A stretch of 64,000 nucleotides of DNA from Trinickia caryophylli (GTDB lineage: Bacteria; Pseudomonadota; Gammaproteobacteria; Burkholderiales; Burkholderiaceae), in assembly GCF_034424545.1 (NCBI RefSeq), contig NZ_CP139970.1, forward strand, positions 2,480,001 through 2,544,000. The letters are read 5' to 3'. This document shows positions 43,901-52,236 of this stretch, piece after piece. The notes under the pieces were generated by a model. That model saw nothing but the letters and a program-made list of their open reading frames with translations. It made no database searches and was not told the DNA's origin. Made by a program: the position numbers and the translations under genes. Position 1 is the stretch's first letter, and the number at the start of each line of letters is the position of its first letter.

Positions 43901-44759
43901 CGCTGTAGTCGGGGGTGATGGCAACCGTCTTCGTGCCCTTGTAGCGCACCTCGGTGAAGAAGTGAGCGTCGGGCGTACGCGTTTGCGGAATGTTGCTGCC
44001 CCAGGCGATGATGTAGCTCGAGTTGTACCAGTCGGCCGATTCGGGCACGTCGGTCTGCTCGCCCCAGATTTGCGGGCTCGACGGCGGCAGGTCGCAGTAC
44101 CAGTCGTAAAAGCTCAGACACACGCCGCCGATGAGGCTCAGATAGCGGCTGCCCGCCGCGTAGCTGACCATGCTCATCGCGGGGATCGGCGAGAAGCCCA
44201 TCACGCGGTCCGGGCCGTGCTTCTTGATGGTGTAGACGTTGGCGGCGGCAACGAGACGGTTGACCTCGTCCCAGCTGCTGCGCGCGAAGCCGCCCATGCC
44301 GCGTACTTTCTGATAATCGCGGCGCGCGGCGTCGTCCTCGACGATCGACGCCCAGGCGTCGACGGGGTCCGCATGCAGCTTCAGCGCGGCGCGCCAACGC
44401 TGGAGCAGGCGCGCGCGCACCATCGGGTACTTCACGCGATTGGCGCTATAGAGGTACCACGAGTACGACGCGCCGCGCGCGCAGCCGCGCGGCTCGTGGT
44501 TCGGCATGTCCCAGCGGGTGCGCGGGTAATCGGTTTGCTGCGTTTCCCAGGTGACGATGCCGCCTTTTACATAAATCTTCCACGAGCACGAGCCCGTGCA
44601 GTTCACGCCGTGCGTGCTGCGCACGATCTTGTCGTGCGACCAGCGGTTGCGGTAGGCGTCTTCCCAGGTGCGGTCCTCGCCAGTGGCGACGCCGTGGCCC
44701 TCCGAAAAGCTTTCCTTCGGCAGGGCGAAATGATTGAGTCGATCGAGAAAATGGCTCAT
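40953..44759 (-). CDS. narG: respiratory nitrate reductase, alpha (molybdenum) subunit
   Basis: A 1268-residue catalytic subunit that reduces nitrate to nitrite at Mo-bis-MGD, facing the cytoplasm. The N-terminal Fe-S site is present (THGVNCTGSCSW with the His and Cys ligands, and the later Cys in PRGCARG). The molybdopterin-dinucleotide-binding segment near the C-terminus includes RGGPVVWISEDDAKRAG. The length is normal for NarG. ATG 44759 gives MSHFLDRLNHFA; an upstream extension running into the narK gap is rejected. Situated 19 bp after narK in the same transcript. Confidence 0.96.
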   Translation of the reverse strand: MSHFLDRLNHFALPKESFSEGHGVATGEDRTWEDAYRNRWSHDKIVRSTHGVNCTGSCSWKIYVKGGIVTWETQQTDYPRTRWDMPNHEPRGCARGASYSWYLYSANRVKYPMVRARLLQRWRAALKLHADPVDAWASIVEDDAARRDYQKVRGMGGFARSSWDEVNRLVAAANVYTIKKHGPDRVMGFSPIPAMSMVSYAAGSRYLSLIGGVCLSFYDWYCDLPPSSPQIWGEQTDVPESADWYNSSYIIAWGSNIPQTRTPDAHFFTEVRYKGTKTVAITPDYSEVAKLSDIWLHPKQGTDAALAMALGHVALNEFYFKTRSAYFDDYARRYTDLPMLVLLEERTLDDGRTALAPGRYVRASDFDNALDQANHPEWKTIAYDSTGRAVVPNGSIGFRWGADGRDDVGKWNLENKDARDGADVKLRLSLLEDSDHQHEIADVAFPYFGGVASPHFPSNAQKGDVNVARVPVARMRLKLDGKDADVLVATVFDLQAAQYGIDRGLGSGAASYDDNAAYTPAWAEAITGVPREQIVTVAREFAANADKTQGRSMVIIGAGMNHWYHADMNYRGVINLLMMCGCIGKSGGGWSHYVGQEKLRPQTGWTALAFALDWVRPPRQMNSTSLFYAHTDQWRYEKLGVDEIVSPLADKTKFGGSMIDYNVRAERMGWLPSAPQLATNPLQVAKDAAASGLDAKDYVAKSLKSGALQMSCEDPDAPQNWPRNMFVWRSNLLGSSGKGHEYFCKHLLGTENGVQGKDLGPDDAKPSEVRWHEQAPQGKLDLLVTLDFRMSTTCLYSDIVLPTASWYEKNDLNTSDMHPFIHPLSAAVDPVWQARSDWEIYKGFAKAFSDVCVGHLGVEKEVVLTPLMHDTPGELAQPFDVRDWKKGECDLIPGKTAPQVNVVERDYPNLYKRFTALGPLMTNVGNGGKGIAWKTETEVKQLGELNGVTLEEGVTKGMPRIVSDIDACEVILHLAPETNGHVAVKAWEALTKATGREHKHLALYREDEKIRYRDVQAQPRKIISSPTWSGIESETVSYNAGYTNVHELIPWRTLTGRQQFYQDHPWMIAFGEGFSTYRPPVDLKATAGINNVKSNGNPEVVLNFITPHQKWGIHSTYSDNLLMLTLNRGGPVVWISEDDAKRAGIDDNDWIEVFNINGAIAARAVVSQRVNPGMVLMYHAQEKIINTPGSEITGVRGGIHNSVTRVVLKPTHMIGGYAQLSYGFNYYGTIGTNRDEFVVVRKMNKVDWLDTPRQDAAPQAGLPHGDKQ

Positions 44760-44778
44760 TGTGGGGAATCCGTCTTGT

Positions 44779-46188
44779 TCAGCAGGGCATCGGTGCGTTG
44801 CGGCGTGCATAGCGCCACCACGTCACCGCGATGCAGATCGCGTAAAAGCCGATGAAGAGATACAGCGCGGCTTCGGGGCCGCCCGTCAGCGAAATCGACG
44901 AACCGTAGCTCTTCGGGATGAAGAAGCCGCCGTATGCGGCCATGGCGGCGGAAAAGCCGAGCGTGGCCGCGGCTTCGGTATTGCCTTCCTTCGTGGCGCG
45001 TTGCACGGCCTCGCGGTCGCTCGGGTTGACTTCGCGCAGCTTGAGCGCCTGGAAGATCACGGGAATCATGCGGAACGTGGAGCCGTTGCCGATGCCCGAG
45101 GTCATGAAGAGCACGAGGAAGCTGGCGAAGAAGCCGCCGAAGCTGCCGCCCGAGGGGCCCGAGGGCAGGAAGTAGAGAACGCCGACGACGGCCAGCGCCA
45201 TCACCACGAAATTCCAGAGCGTGACGGGCGCGCCGCCGAGCTTGTCGGCGAGCCAGCCGCCGAACGGGCGGATCACGGCGCCGATCAGCGGCCCGAGCCA
45301 GGCGTAGGCGAGCGCGTTGATGCCGGGGAACTGGCTTTTGATGAGCAGCGGGAAGCCGGCCGCATAGCCGATGAACGAACCGAAGGTGCCGAGGTACAGC
45401 ACGCACATGAGCCAGTTGTCCTTGCGGCGGAAGATGGCGGCTTGCGCGGCGAACGAGGCTTTTGCGTCCGAGAGGTCGTTCATGCCGAACCAGGCGGCGA
45501 GCGTGGCGATCAGGATCCAGGGCACCCAGATGAACGCGGCGTTTTGCGTCCACACCTGCGTCATGACGCCGTTCTTGACGATCGCCTGCGAGGCGCCGCC
45601 GAACACGCCGAAGACGCCGGCCGTGACGACGAGCGGGCTCAGGAACTGCACGACCGACACGCCGAGGTTGCCGAGGCCCGCGTTCACGCCCAGGGCCGAG
45701 CCCTTGCGCTCGCGCGGGAAGAAGAAGCTGATATTGGCCATGCTCGAGCTGAAATTGCCGCCGCCGAAGCCGCACAGCAGGGCGAGGATCAGCATCGTCG
45801 GGTAGCTCGTCGTGTTGTCCTGCACGGCGAAGCCGATGCCGATGGCGGGCACGAGCAGCGAGGCCGTCGAGATCGCGGTCCAGCGCCGGCCGCCGAAGAT
45901 CGGCACCATGAACGAGTAGAAGATGCGCAGCGTGGCGCCGGAAAGCGCGGGGGCGGCAGCGAGCCAGAAGAGCTGATTCGTCGAGTATTTGAAGCCGAGC
46001 GCGGGCAGTTGGACGGCCACGGCGCTCCAGACCTGCCAGATTGCGAAGGCGAGAAAGAGCGCGGGGACGGAAATCCAGAGATTGAGCTTGGCGACGGCCT
46101 CGCCTTCGCGTTCCCAGAACGCCTTGTCCTCAGGCGTCCATATCTCGAGTGTGCGGCCTCTTCGCGTAGCGAGCGGTTGCGTGCGCAT
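44779..46188 (-). CDS. narK: nitrate/nitrite transporter
   Basis: A 469-residue MFS protein of the NarK/NNP family with twelve membrane helices. The nitrate signatures are FGGGNFSSSMANISFFFP in helix 5 and GIGNGSTFRMIPVIF in helix 11, plus the conserved substrate-binding arginines. It imports nitrate and/or exports nitrite. First gene of the operon; ATG 46188 follows GGAGAA at seven bases. Only a single narK is present; some relatives carry a fused or tandem NarK1-NarK2 pair. Confidence 0.94.
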   Translation of the reverse strand: MRTQPLATRRGRTLEIWTPEDKAFWEREGEAVAKLNLWISVPALFLAFAIWQVWSAVAVQLPALGFKYSTNQLFWLAAAPALSGATLRIFYSFMVPIFGGRRWTAISTASLLVPAIGIGFAVQDNTTSYPTMLILALLCGFGGGNFSSSMANISFFFPRERKGSALGVNAGLGNLGVSVVQFLSPLVVTAGVFGVFGGASQAIVKNGVMTQVWTQNAAFIWVPWILIATLAAWFGMNDLSDAKASFAAQAAIFRRKDNWLMCVLYLGTFGSFIGYAAGFPLLIKSQFPGINALAYAWLGPLIGAVIRPFGGWLADKLGGAPVTLWNFVVMALAVVGVLYFLPSGPSGGSFGGFFASFLVLFMTSGIGNGSTFRMIPVIFQALKLREVNPSDREAVQRATKEGNTEAAATLGFSAAMAAYGGFFIPKSYGSSISLTGGPEAALYLFIGFYAICIAVTWWRYARRNAPMPC

Positions 46189-46331
46189 TACAAGTTCTCC
46201 TTTGATGTCGACAGCGCGCACGCCTGGGGCAGGGGAAAGCGTTCCGGGATCGGTCGGCCCGTTGCTCCGGCATGCTGCAGTGTCTTTGCGCGATCGATGC
46301 GGAATGAATTCATCACAGCGCGATATTTCTT

Positions 46332-46346
46332 CCTACTGGCAGTAGG
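46332..46346. promoter_or_regulatory. NarL-like palindrome upstream of narK
   Basis: Perfect dyad CCTACT-GGC-AGTAGG, resembling facing NarL heptamers (TACYNMT type). It is five bases on the narK side of the FNR-like site. Control by a nitrate-sensing NarXL system is inferred; no narXL genes are in the window. The 534-bp spacer 46189-46722 holds no gene. Confidence 0.45.
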
Positions 46347-46350
46347 GGCA

Positions 46351-46364
46351 TTGAGCGAGATCAA
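46351..46364. promoter_or_regulatory. FNR/ANR-type box upstream of narK
   Basis: TTGAG-N4-ATCAA, one mismatch from the FNR consensus TTGAT-N4-ATCAA, about 163 bp before narK. Oxygen-limited activation of nar operons by FNR-type proteins is well known. If it stands at -41.5, transcription would begin near 46316 and leave a leader of about 130 bases. Confidence 0.6.
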
Positions 46365-46722
46365 AGGAGCCGAAAGTTGGGCCAAAAATGCGGGTTTTCG
46401 CGACGTCATGTCGCGTTGAGGCCGAGCGCCCGGCCGACTATGCGGTCGCTCCGGGTTGGGCCGTGGGAGAACGTGCCTGTAGGAACAGCGACGATTCGAG
46501 TGCCCGCAGGCGGCCGCGAATCAACCGACCGTTCGGTTTTTATGGGGGCGCCACGGATCGGTCGGTATCCCGATACGGGGATGAAACCGCGGTTGCTCGC
46601 CATCGATTTGGACGTTTCTCCCCGACTGAAGAGACCTCGAGCAGGCACGAACTTCTTCTTGAGTTGCCATACAGGCTTTGCTACCTTTTTTCGTGTGCAA
46701 TGCCTTTCTCTCGGAAAACGGC

Positions 46723-48435
46723 ATGTTTACTCCCGTTTCGCCATCGCAAACCCCCCATCACGCCCCCCCGACACGCAATAGTGACTCGCCGGTGCCGGAG
46801 GAACGCCCAACATATGGGTTGGCGCCGTCAACGCGGCAGATGACGCCGCCGCTCGGCTATGCCCCGGGGGTATCGGTGACACACGAGCAGGAGCAGCCGG
46901 GCAGCTCGCGTTCGACGTCGCTGGCGAAATATGACTGGAAGGCACTTTGGGAGAGCCAGGGTGCCTCCCCGGGGTTCGGCGCTGGACGTTTCATGCCGCC
47001 ACGCGATGGCGTCGCACAAGCGCTCTCACTCGTGCGAGACATGAGCGGCGAGCACACCGGGGCACGTGAGCTTTACAAGGAGGGGCGGAAACTATGGTTC
47101 TCGGTCAACATGACCGATCACGACAGGATTCTCGAATATCTGCAGAAATTATGGCGATTCGAATATAGTCAATTTGATAACAGCGTCGAGCGCGATCTCA
47201 GGGCGCGCTACAATCCGGCCGACGAATCAATCGCGAATCAGCTGATCAGGGAATACCTCAAATTCATAGGAACCGACCCGGGGCAGGTCAACGGCGAACA
47301 AGAGGCACTAATTTGGCGTGTGCTCAACAGTAATATCTACGGAAGGAAGTTCGATTCTGAAGTCTGCCGGGAATTGGTCGAGAAACCCTTCCCCGAAATG
47401 ATGGAAGCAACAAGACAATTGGGGGCGGAGGCGTTCAGGGAGCTGTCGGAATTGCTCGGCGCGCAGAGAAGTACTGAAGAGAAGACGAAGTTCCTCACGG
47501 AACTCAGCCGACTGATTCGAAACGACGTCCGTCCCTGGTTCACGCGTGCCCCCCACGTTGCCGGGCTGATCGACGATTTCGACATGCATGCTCTCGAGCA
47601 GGCGTTAACCAATGTCTCGAATGGGTTCGAGATGATTTCCGTACCCTATTTGATCGTCAAGTGTTATAACACCATCGCTATGGTGGATTCGCAGTTGCTG
47701 CCGCAGTGGTTTCGCGATGCGACCGCCAACTACACGTTCAATATTGTGCCAAAGCGGAGCGGGGCTCGCGTGAACGATCCAACCCCGACGTCGGAGTATG
47801 GCATTCGGTTACCGGCACACCCGAAATACAAGAAAGTCGAACAGCTCGGCCAAGGCGCCGTAAACTATACGGTCAAACATAGCTTCGTGCAGCCGCACCA
47901 ATACAACGCCGCGGCCCTACGTACGGGTTACCCGGTCGTTTGCGGCTTGTCAGGGTCCACTAACATCGTGGCCTTCTTTATCCGGAGCTTAAAGAGCAGG
48001 GCGGCGACGATTTCCGAGGGTGCGGCAATACTGAGCGTCGTTGCCGGTCTGAACTTCGACGGTGGACATTCGCTGAACGAGACGATTCCCGTCTATCATG
48101 CGACGACCAAACTGCCATCGAAGCTGCCTGGCGACGAGCGGCAATGGAGGCAATGGTGGAATAGTCACGTCGGTGACGATGCGGGTTATCGATTCTCTTA
48201 CGATCAACTCGCAAGCCTGCCGGATTGGACCGGCGGCCAAAAATCCATGCACCGCGTTCTCAAGCGGGCGTTGAGCGATACGCTCGATTACTTCAAGTCG
48301 AATGACGTTCTGGATAGCCGTAACCAGGACGAAATCCCCAGGATTCGTTCCGGGCCGCGCCCGTTGCCGCTTCGGGCCGCCCCGCCGGACTCGGATGCGA
48401 GCGGGAGCGAAGACTACGAGTACGACTACGATTGA
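46723..48435 (+). CDS. effector-like protein of unknown family
   Basis: A 570-residue protein I do not recognise. Residues 1-70 are rich in Pro, Ser, Thr and Gln without a hydrophobic segment, like type III secretion leaders. The middle is a globular, largely helical region (about 75-320). Residues about 360-470 carry the most conserved-looking strings, GLSGSTNIVAFF and FDGGHSLNETIPVYHA; the C-terminus is basic then acidic (SEDYEYDYD). Base composition is visibly less GC-rich than the flanking nar and chemotaxis genes, which suggests transfer. ATG 46723 is taken; a TTG at 46678 would add 15 residues. No secretion genes, chaperone gene or perfect TTCG-N16-TTCG box were seen nearby. Secretion is a guess. 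Confidence 0.7.
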   Translation: MFTPVSPSQTPHHAPPTRNSDSPVPEERPTYGLAPSTRQMTPPLGYAPGVSVTHEQEQPGSSRSTSLAKYDWKALWESQGASPGFGAGRFMPPRDGVAQALSLVRDMSGEHTGARELYKEGRKLWFSVNMTDHDRILEYLQKLWRFEYSQFDNSVERDLRARYNPADESIANQLIREYLKFIGTDPGQVNGEQEALIWRVLNSNIYGRKFDSEVCRELVEKPFPEMMEATRQLGAEAFRELSELLGAQRSTEEKTKFLTELSRLIRNDVRPWFTRAPHVAGLIDDFDMHALEQALTNVSNGFEMISVPYLIVKCYNTIAMVDSQLLPQWFRDATANYTFNIVPKRSGARVNDPTPTSEYGIRLPAHPKYKKVEQLGQGAVNYTVKHSFVQPHQYNAAALRTGYPVVCGLSGSTNIVAFFIRSLKSRAATISEGAAILSVVAGLNFDGGHSLNETIPVYHATTKLPSKLPGDERQWRQWWNSHVGDDAGYRFSYDQLASLPDWTGGQKSMHRVLKRALSDTLDYFKSNDVLDSRNQDEIPRIRSGPRPLPLRAAPPDSDASGSEDYEYDYD

Positions 48436-48642
48436 CGTGCTCGGTGCCTCCCATTGCCATATGGGGCGGATAAGGACCGGCCGACTGTGACGCTGGTTCT
48501 TTCGTGGGGTCGCTCGCAAAAATGGCGGCGGATAAAGAAACGTTTGCGCGCGCCGTAAAACAGTCCTCGCGCGGCATGGCCGCGGTACGACATGACGATG
48601 TGAACGGAGCCGGTCTGCTCCGACCCTATCGAGGACTACGAA

Positions 48643-50676
48643 ATGAATGGGTTCGACCGCATGACGGTTCTTAAAAAGCTGCTCATCGCGTTCAGTGTGG
48701 TGATCGCGTTCGGTGCCATCGTCGGCGGTGTCGGCGTATGGGGGATCTCGTCGATGCACGAGATCGCCGCGGACATCGGTACGACGCAGATCGACGGCCT
48801 TTACGCCATCGAAGAGGCCAACAAGTTCCGGCTCAAGGCCGACATGGCTGCCGCCAATCTCGCTCTGGCGCATGACGACGCGGCGCGACAGAAGTCGAAG
48901 GAGCACGTGCTCGATGCGCTCGCGAACATCCATACGGCACTCGACAAATTCTCGACCACTCTGCTGACCGACGATGGCCGCGCGCTCGTGCAAGAGGCGA
49001 AGGGCAAGGTGAGGGACTGGGAAGCGCTGCTGCGCATCGAGGCCGGTGCGCAGCCCATGCCGACCGGCCTCGACGAGGCCGTGCTCGCGCAGCGCGTTGC
49101 CGCCGCGAGCGATGCGTTGCGCGACGTGCTCGAGTCTTCGATCGCCAAGAAGCACGACGTCGTGCAGGACGTCGTCAAGGCTTCGACCGCGAGCTACCTC
49201 ACCATCCGCCTCGTGATGTTGGTATTCATTGCGGCGTCCGTTGTCGTCGGCGTGCTGCTCTCGCAGTTCATCGCGCGGCGCCTCGCGCGTCAGCTCGGTG
49301 GCGAGCCCGACTATGCGGCGCATATCGCGAGCCGTATCGCCTCGGGCGACCTCACGGTGAACATCGAAACGCGCGCGGGCGACAGCACGAGTTTGCTGTG
49401 GGCGCTCAAGGACATGCGCGACAAGCTCGTATCGATCGTTTCGCGCATCGGCGAGTCGAGCGACTCGATCTCGGGGGCGGCCTCTGAGCTTGCGCGCGGC
49501 AACACCGATCTTTCGCAGCGCACCGAGCAGCAGGCGGCCTCCCTCGAGGAAACCGCGTCGAGCATGGAAGAGCTCACGTCCACCGTGCGCAATAACGCCG
49601 ACAATGCGCATCAGGCCACGGGCCTCGCGGGCGGCGCCACGGAGATCGTGCAAAAAAGCAGCGTCTATGTGGGCGAAGTGGTGGATACGATGCGCGATCT
49701 GGCGGCCGGCTCCAAGCGGATGACCGACATCATCGCCGTCATCGAGAGCATCGCGTTCCAGACCAATATCCTCGCGTTGAATGCGGCAGTGGAAGCGGCC
49801 CGGGCAGGGGAGCAGGGCCGCGGCTTCGCCGTCGTGGCGAGCGAAGTGCGCTCGCTGGCGCAGCGCAGCGCTACGTCGGCCCGGGAAATCAAGGAACTCA
49901 TCGAGGGGTCGACCGCTCGCGTCGATTCGGGCGCGGCGCTCGCCGAACGCGCCGGCTCGACGATGTCGGAAGCGATGGAGGCTGTACGTCGCGTCACCGA
50001 CATCATGGGCGAGATTTCCGAGGCATCGAAAGAGCAGTCCACCGGCATCGATCAAATGAGTCGCGCGATCGCGCAGATGGATCAGGTCACGCAGCAAAAC
50101 GCCGCGCTCGTCGAAGAGGCCGCGGCGGCTGCCGGCGCCATGTCCGACCAGGCGCGCCAGTTGAAGGATGCGGTGGCCGTCTTCAGCATCGGCTCGCCGG
50201 CACGGCACGCCGGCCACGGCGCGAGCAATGGCCGGCGATCCGGGACGGCACCGCGCGCCCTCGCCGCATCGCGCCCCGCGCCTTCGAGTGTGCCGGCGAG
50301 TGCGCCCGCGAGTGCGAGTCCCGTTCGGCCGGCGGCCGCGCGGCCCGGTCGCCCCGCCTCGCCAGCGTCCGTGGAAGCCTCGGCATCCGCGAAAGCGGGG
50401 GCCATGACGGCCGCCCCGGTATCCGAAGGCGGTTCGTCGGCGGGGGCCTCATCGGTCGCGTCGGCAACGGTCGCATCCACAACGCTCGCGCGGGCGCCCG
50501 CTCCCGGGGCTGCGACCCCTGCACCGACTGCGGCCTCGCCGGCGCCCCGGCGGCCTGCGCCGCCCCCTGCGACGCCCGCTGCGACGCCCGCCGTGGCCAA
50601 GCCATCCGCCCCCGCGAAGCCGCGCCCCGCGCCCGTGACCGTGACCGTGGACGACGACGACTGGACGCAGTTCTGA
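48643..50676 (+). CDS. methyl-accepting chemotaxis protein with C-terminal tether
   Basis: A 677-residue chemoreceptor. N-terminal TM helix (about 11-35), a four-helix-bundle-type periplasmic domain (about 36-185), second TM helix (about 188-210), HAMP domain, then the cytoplasmic signalling helices. The hairpin tip [32 protein letters not shown] reads through almost unchanged from the family consensus. After the receptor body (about residue 510) comes a 150-residue Ala/Pro-rich linker ending in DDDDWTQF, an xWxxF pentapeptide of the kind that binds CheR/CheB. ATG 48643 follows GAGGA. The ligand is unknown; the following permease gene is on the same strand. Confidence 0.93.
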   Translation: MNGFDRMTVLKKLLIAFSVVIAFGAIVGGVGVWGISSMHEIAADIGTTQIDGLYAIEEANKFRLKADMAAANLALAHDDAARQKSKEHVLDALANIHTALDKFSTTLLTDDGRALVQEAKGKVRDWEALLRIEAGAQPMPTGLDEAVLAQRVAAASDALRDVLESSIAKKHDVVQDVVKASTASYLTIRLVMLVFIAASVVVGVLLSQFIARRLARQLGGEPDYAAHIASRIASGDLTVNIETRAGDSTSLLWALKDMRDKLVSIVSRIGESSDSISGAASELARGNTDLSQRTEQQAASLEETASSMEELTSTVRNNADNAHQATGLAGGATEIVQKSSVYVGEVVDTMRDLAAGSKRMTDIIAVIESIAFQTNILALNAAVEAARAGEQGRGFAVVASEVRSLAQRSATSAREIKELIEGSTARVDSGAALAERAGSTMSEAMEAVRRVTDIMGEISEASKEQSTGIDQMSRAIAQMDQVTQQNAALVEEAAAAAGAMSDQARQLKDAVAVFSIGSPARHAGHGASNGRRSGTAPRALAASRPAPSSVPASAPASASPVRPAAARPGRPASPASVEASASAKAGAMTAAPVSEGGSSAGASSVASATVASTTLARAPAPGAATPAPTAASPAPRRPAPPPATPAATPAVAKPSAPAKPRPAPVTVTVDDDDWTQF

Positions 50677-50799
50677 TCCGCCGCCCGGCCGCCCTTGTCA
50701 GCGCCTGACTCCCTCCTTAAACTCGCGCGTGACCAAACCCGAGCGCGCCGCCGACGAGCGGCGCGCCAAGCCGTCACGACAAAAAGGAGTGCAACGAGC

Positions 50800-52107
50800 A
50801 TGGCCGATTCCTATTTCCCGCGCTGGCGCCTGGCGCCGCGCGCAGTCGAGGGCCGTGTGGTCGGCCCCGACGAGCGCCTCGCATGGCCGCAGACATTGGC
50901 GATGGGCGTGCAGCACGTCGTCGCGATGTTCGGATCGACCGTGCTCGCCCCGCTGCTGATGGGATTCGATCCCAACCTCTGCATTTTCATGTCGGGTATC
51001 GGCACGCTGCTCTTTTTCCTGGTCGTGGGCGGCCGTGTGCCGAGCTATCTCGGTTCGAGCTTCTCGTTCATTGGCCTCGTGATCGCCGTCACCGCTTATA
51101 GCGGCCACGGCCCCAACCCCAATATTCCGGTGGCGCTCGGCGGCATCGTAGCCTGCGGCGTCGTCTATGCCGTCATCGGCCTGATCGTCGCCGTCGTCGG
51201 CACGCGCTGGATCGAGGCGCTGATGCCGCCCGTCGTGACCGGCTCGATCGTCGCCGTCATCGGCCTCAATCTCGCGCCGATCGCCGTCAAGGGCGTCAGC
51301 GCGTCGAATTTCGACGCCTGGATGGCGCTCGTGACCGTGCTTTGCGTCGGCATCGTGGCTGTCTTCGCGCGCGGCATGGTGCAGCGACTGCTCATCCTGG
51401 TCGGCTTGCTCATCGCCTATGCGATCTATGCGGTTGTCACCAACGGCATGGGCCTCGGCAAACCGATCGACTTCTCGATCGTCGCCAATGCGGCGTGGTT
51501 CGGCATGCCGCACTTCCGGGCACCGGCGTTCGATGCCCATGCGATGGCGCTGATCGCGCCCGTCGCGGTCATCCTCGTCGCCGAAAATCTCGGCCACATC
51601 AAGGCCGTGAGCGCGATGACGGGGCAGAATCTCGACCGCTACATCGGGCGCGCATTCGTCGGCGATGGCGTGGCCACGGTCGTCTCGGGTTTCGCGGGCG
51701 GCACCGGCGTGACCACCTACGCCGAAAACATCGGCGTCATGGCCGTGACGAAGATCTATTCGACACTGGTGTTCGTGGTGGCCGCGCTGATCGCCATTGT
51801 GCTCGGCTTCTCGCCGAAGTTCGGCGCTGTCATTCAGACGATCCCAGGCCCGGTGCTCGGCGGCGTTTCGATCGTCGTGTTCGGCCTCATCGCCGTGACG
51901 GGGGCGCGCATCTGGGTGGCGAATCGCGTCGATTTCTCCGACAACCGCAATCTCATCGTCGCCGCCGTCACGCTCGTGGTGGGCGCGGGCGATTTCTCCC
52001 TGAAGTTCGGCGGCTTCGCACTCGGCGGCATCGGCACGGCCACGTTCGGCGCCATCATTCTCTATGCATTGCTGCGCCGGGAGGCGGCGCCGGGCCCCGT
52101 GCTTTAA
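50800..52107 (+). CDS. NCS2-family nucleobase permease (UraA/RutG type)
   Basis: A 435-residue membrane protein with 14 predicted segments and the SLC23/NCS2 signatures: QHVVAMFGSTVLAPLLMG near the N-terminus, LVAENLGHIKAVS with the substrate-binding Glu in segment 8, and GGTGVTTYAENIGVMAVT in segment 10. The sequence is closer to uracil/pyrimidine permeases (RutG, UraA) than to purine ones. ATG 50800 follows AAAAAGGAG. Neighbouring genes encode no nucleobase catabolism. Confidence 0.9.
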   Translation: MADSYFPRWRLAPRAVEGRVVGPDERLAWPQTLAMGVQHVVAMFGSTVLAPLLMGFDPNLCIFMSGIGTLLFFLVVGGRVPSYLGSSFSFIGLVIAVTAYSGHGPNPNIPVALGGIVACGVVYAVIGLIVAVVGTRWIEALMPPVVTGSIVAVIGLNLAPIAVKGVSASNFDAWMALVTVLCVGIVAVFARGMVQRLLILVGLLIAYAIYAVVTNGMGLGKPIDFSIVANAAWFGMPHFRAPAFDAHAMALIAPVAVILVAENLGHIKAVSAMTGQNLDRYIGRAFVGDGVATVVSGFAGGTGVTTYAENIGVMAVTKIYSTLVFVVAALIAIVLGFSPKFGAVIQTIPGPVLGGVSIVVFGLIAVTGARIWVANRVDFSDNRNLIVAAVTLVVGAGDFSLKFGGFALGGIGTATFGAIILYALLRREAAPGPVL

Positions 52108-52236
52108 AGTTGCGCATGCCTTGCAGATTGTCAGGCAGGCGCACCTGAATGGTGCGTCGGCCTGCGCCCCGGTGTTCGACACGCGGACTCGGCGCACCTG
52201 CCCAGGGCTCGGAGCACTGCGCACGGAGCTTGCTTG

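Noticed and set aside
40941..44855. 1304-codon open frame antisense to narG on the plus strand
   Set aside because: It mirrors narG, whose protein has all expected cofactor motifs. The antisense product is Arg/Val/His/Ala-rich with no domain, as usual for the complement of a high-GC gene.
46378..46722. Type III regulon (hrpII) box upstream of the effector-like gene
   Set aside because: TTCG words occur, but no pair is separated by exactly 16 bases; the nearest match at 46397 is followed at that distance by TTGA.
47989..50217. 742-codon minus-strand frame across the effector-like and chemotaxis genes
   Set aside because: It spans two genes with clear starts and family features on the plus strand; the translation is Arg/His-rich and motif-free.
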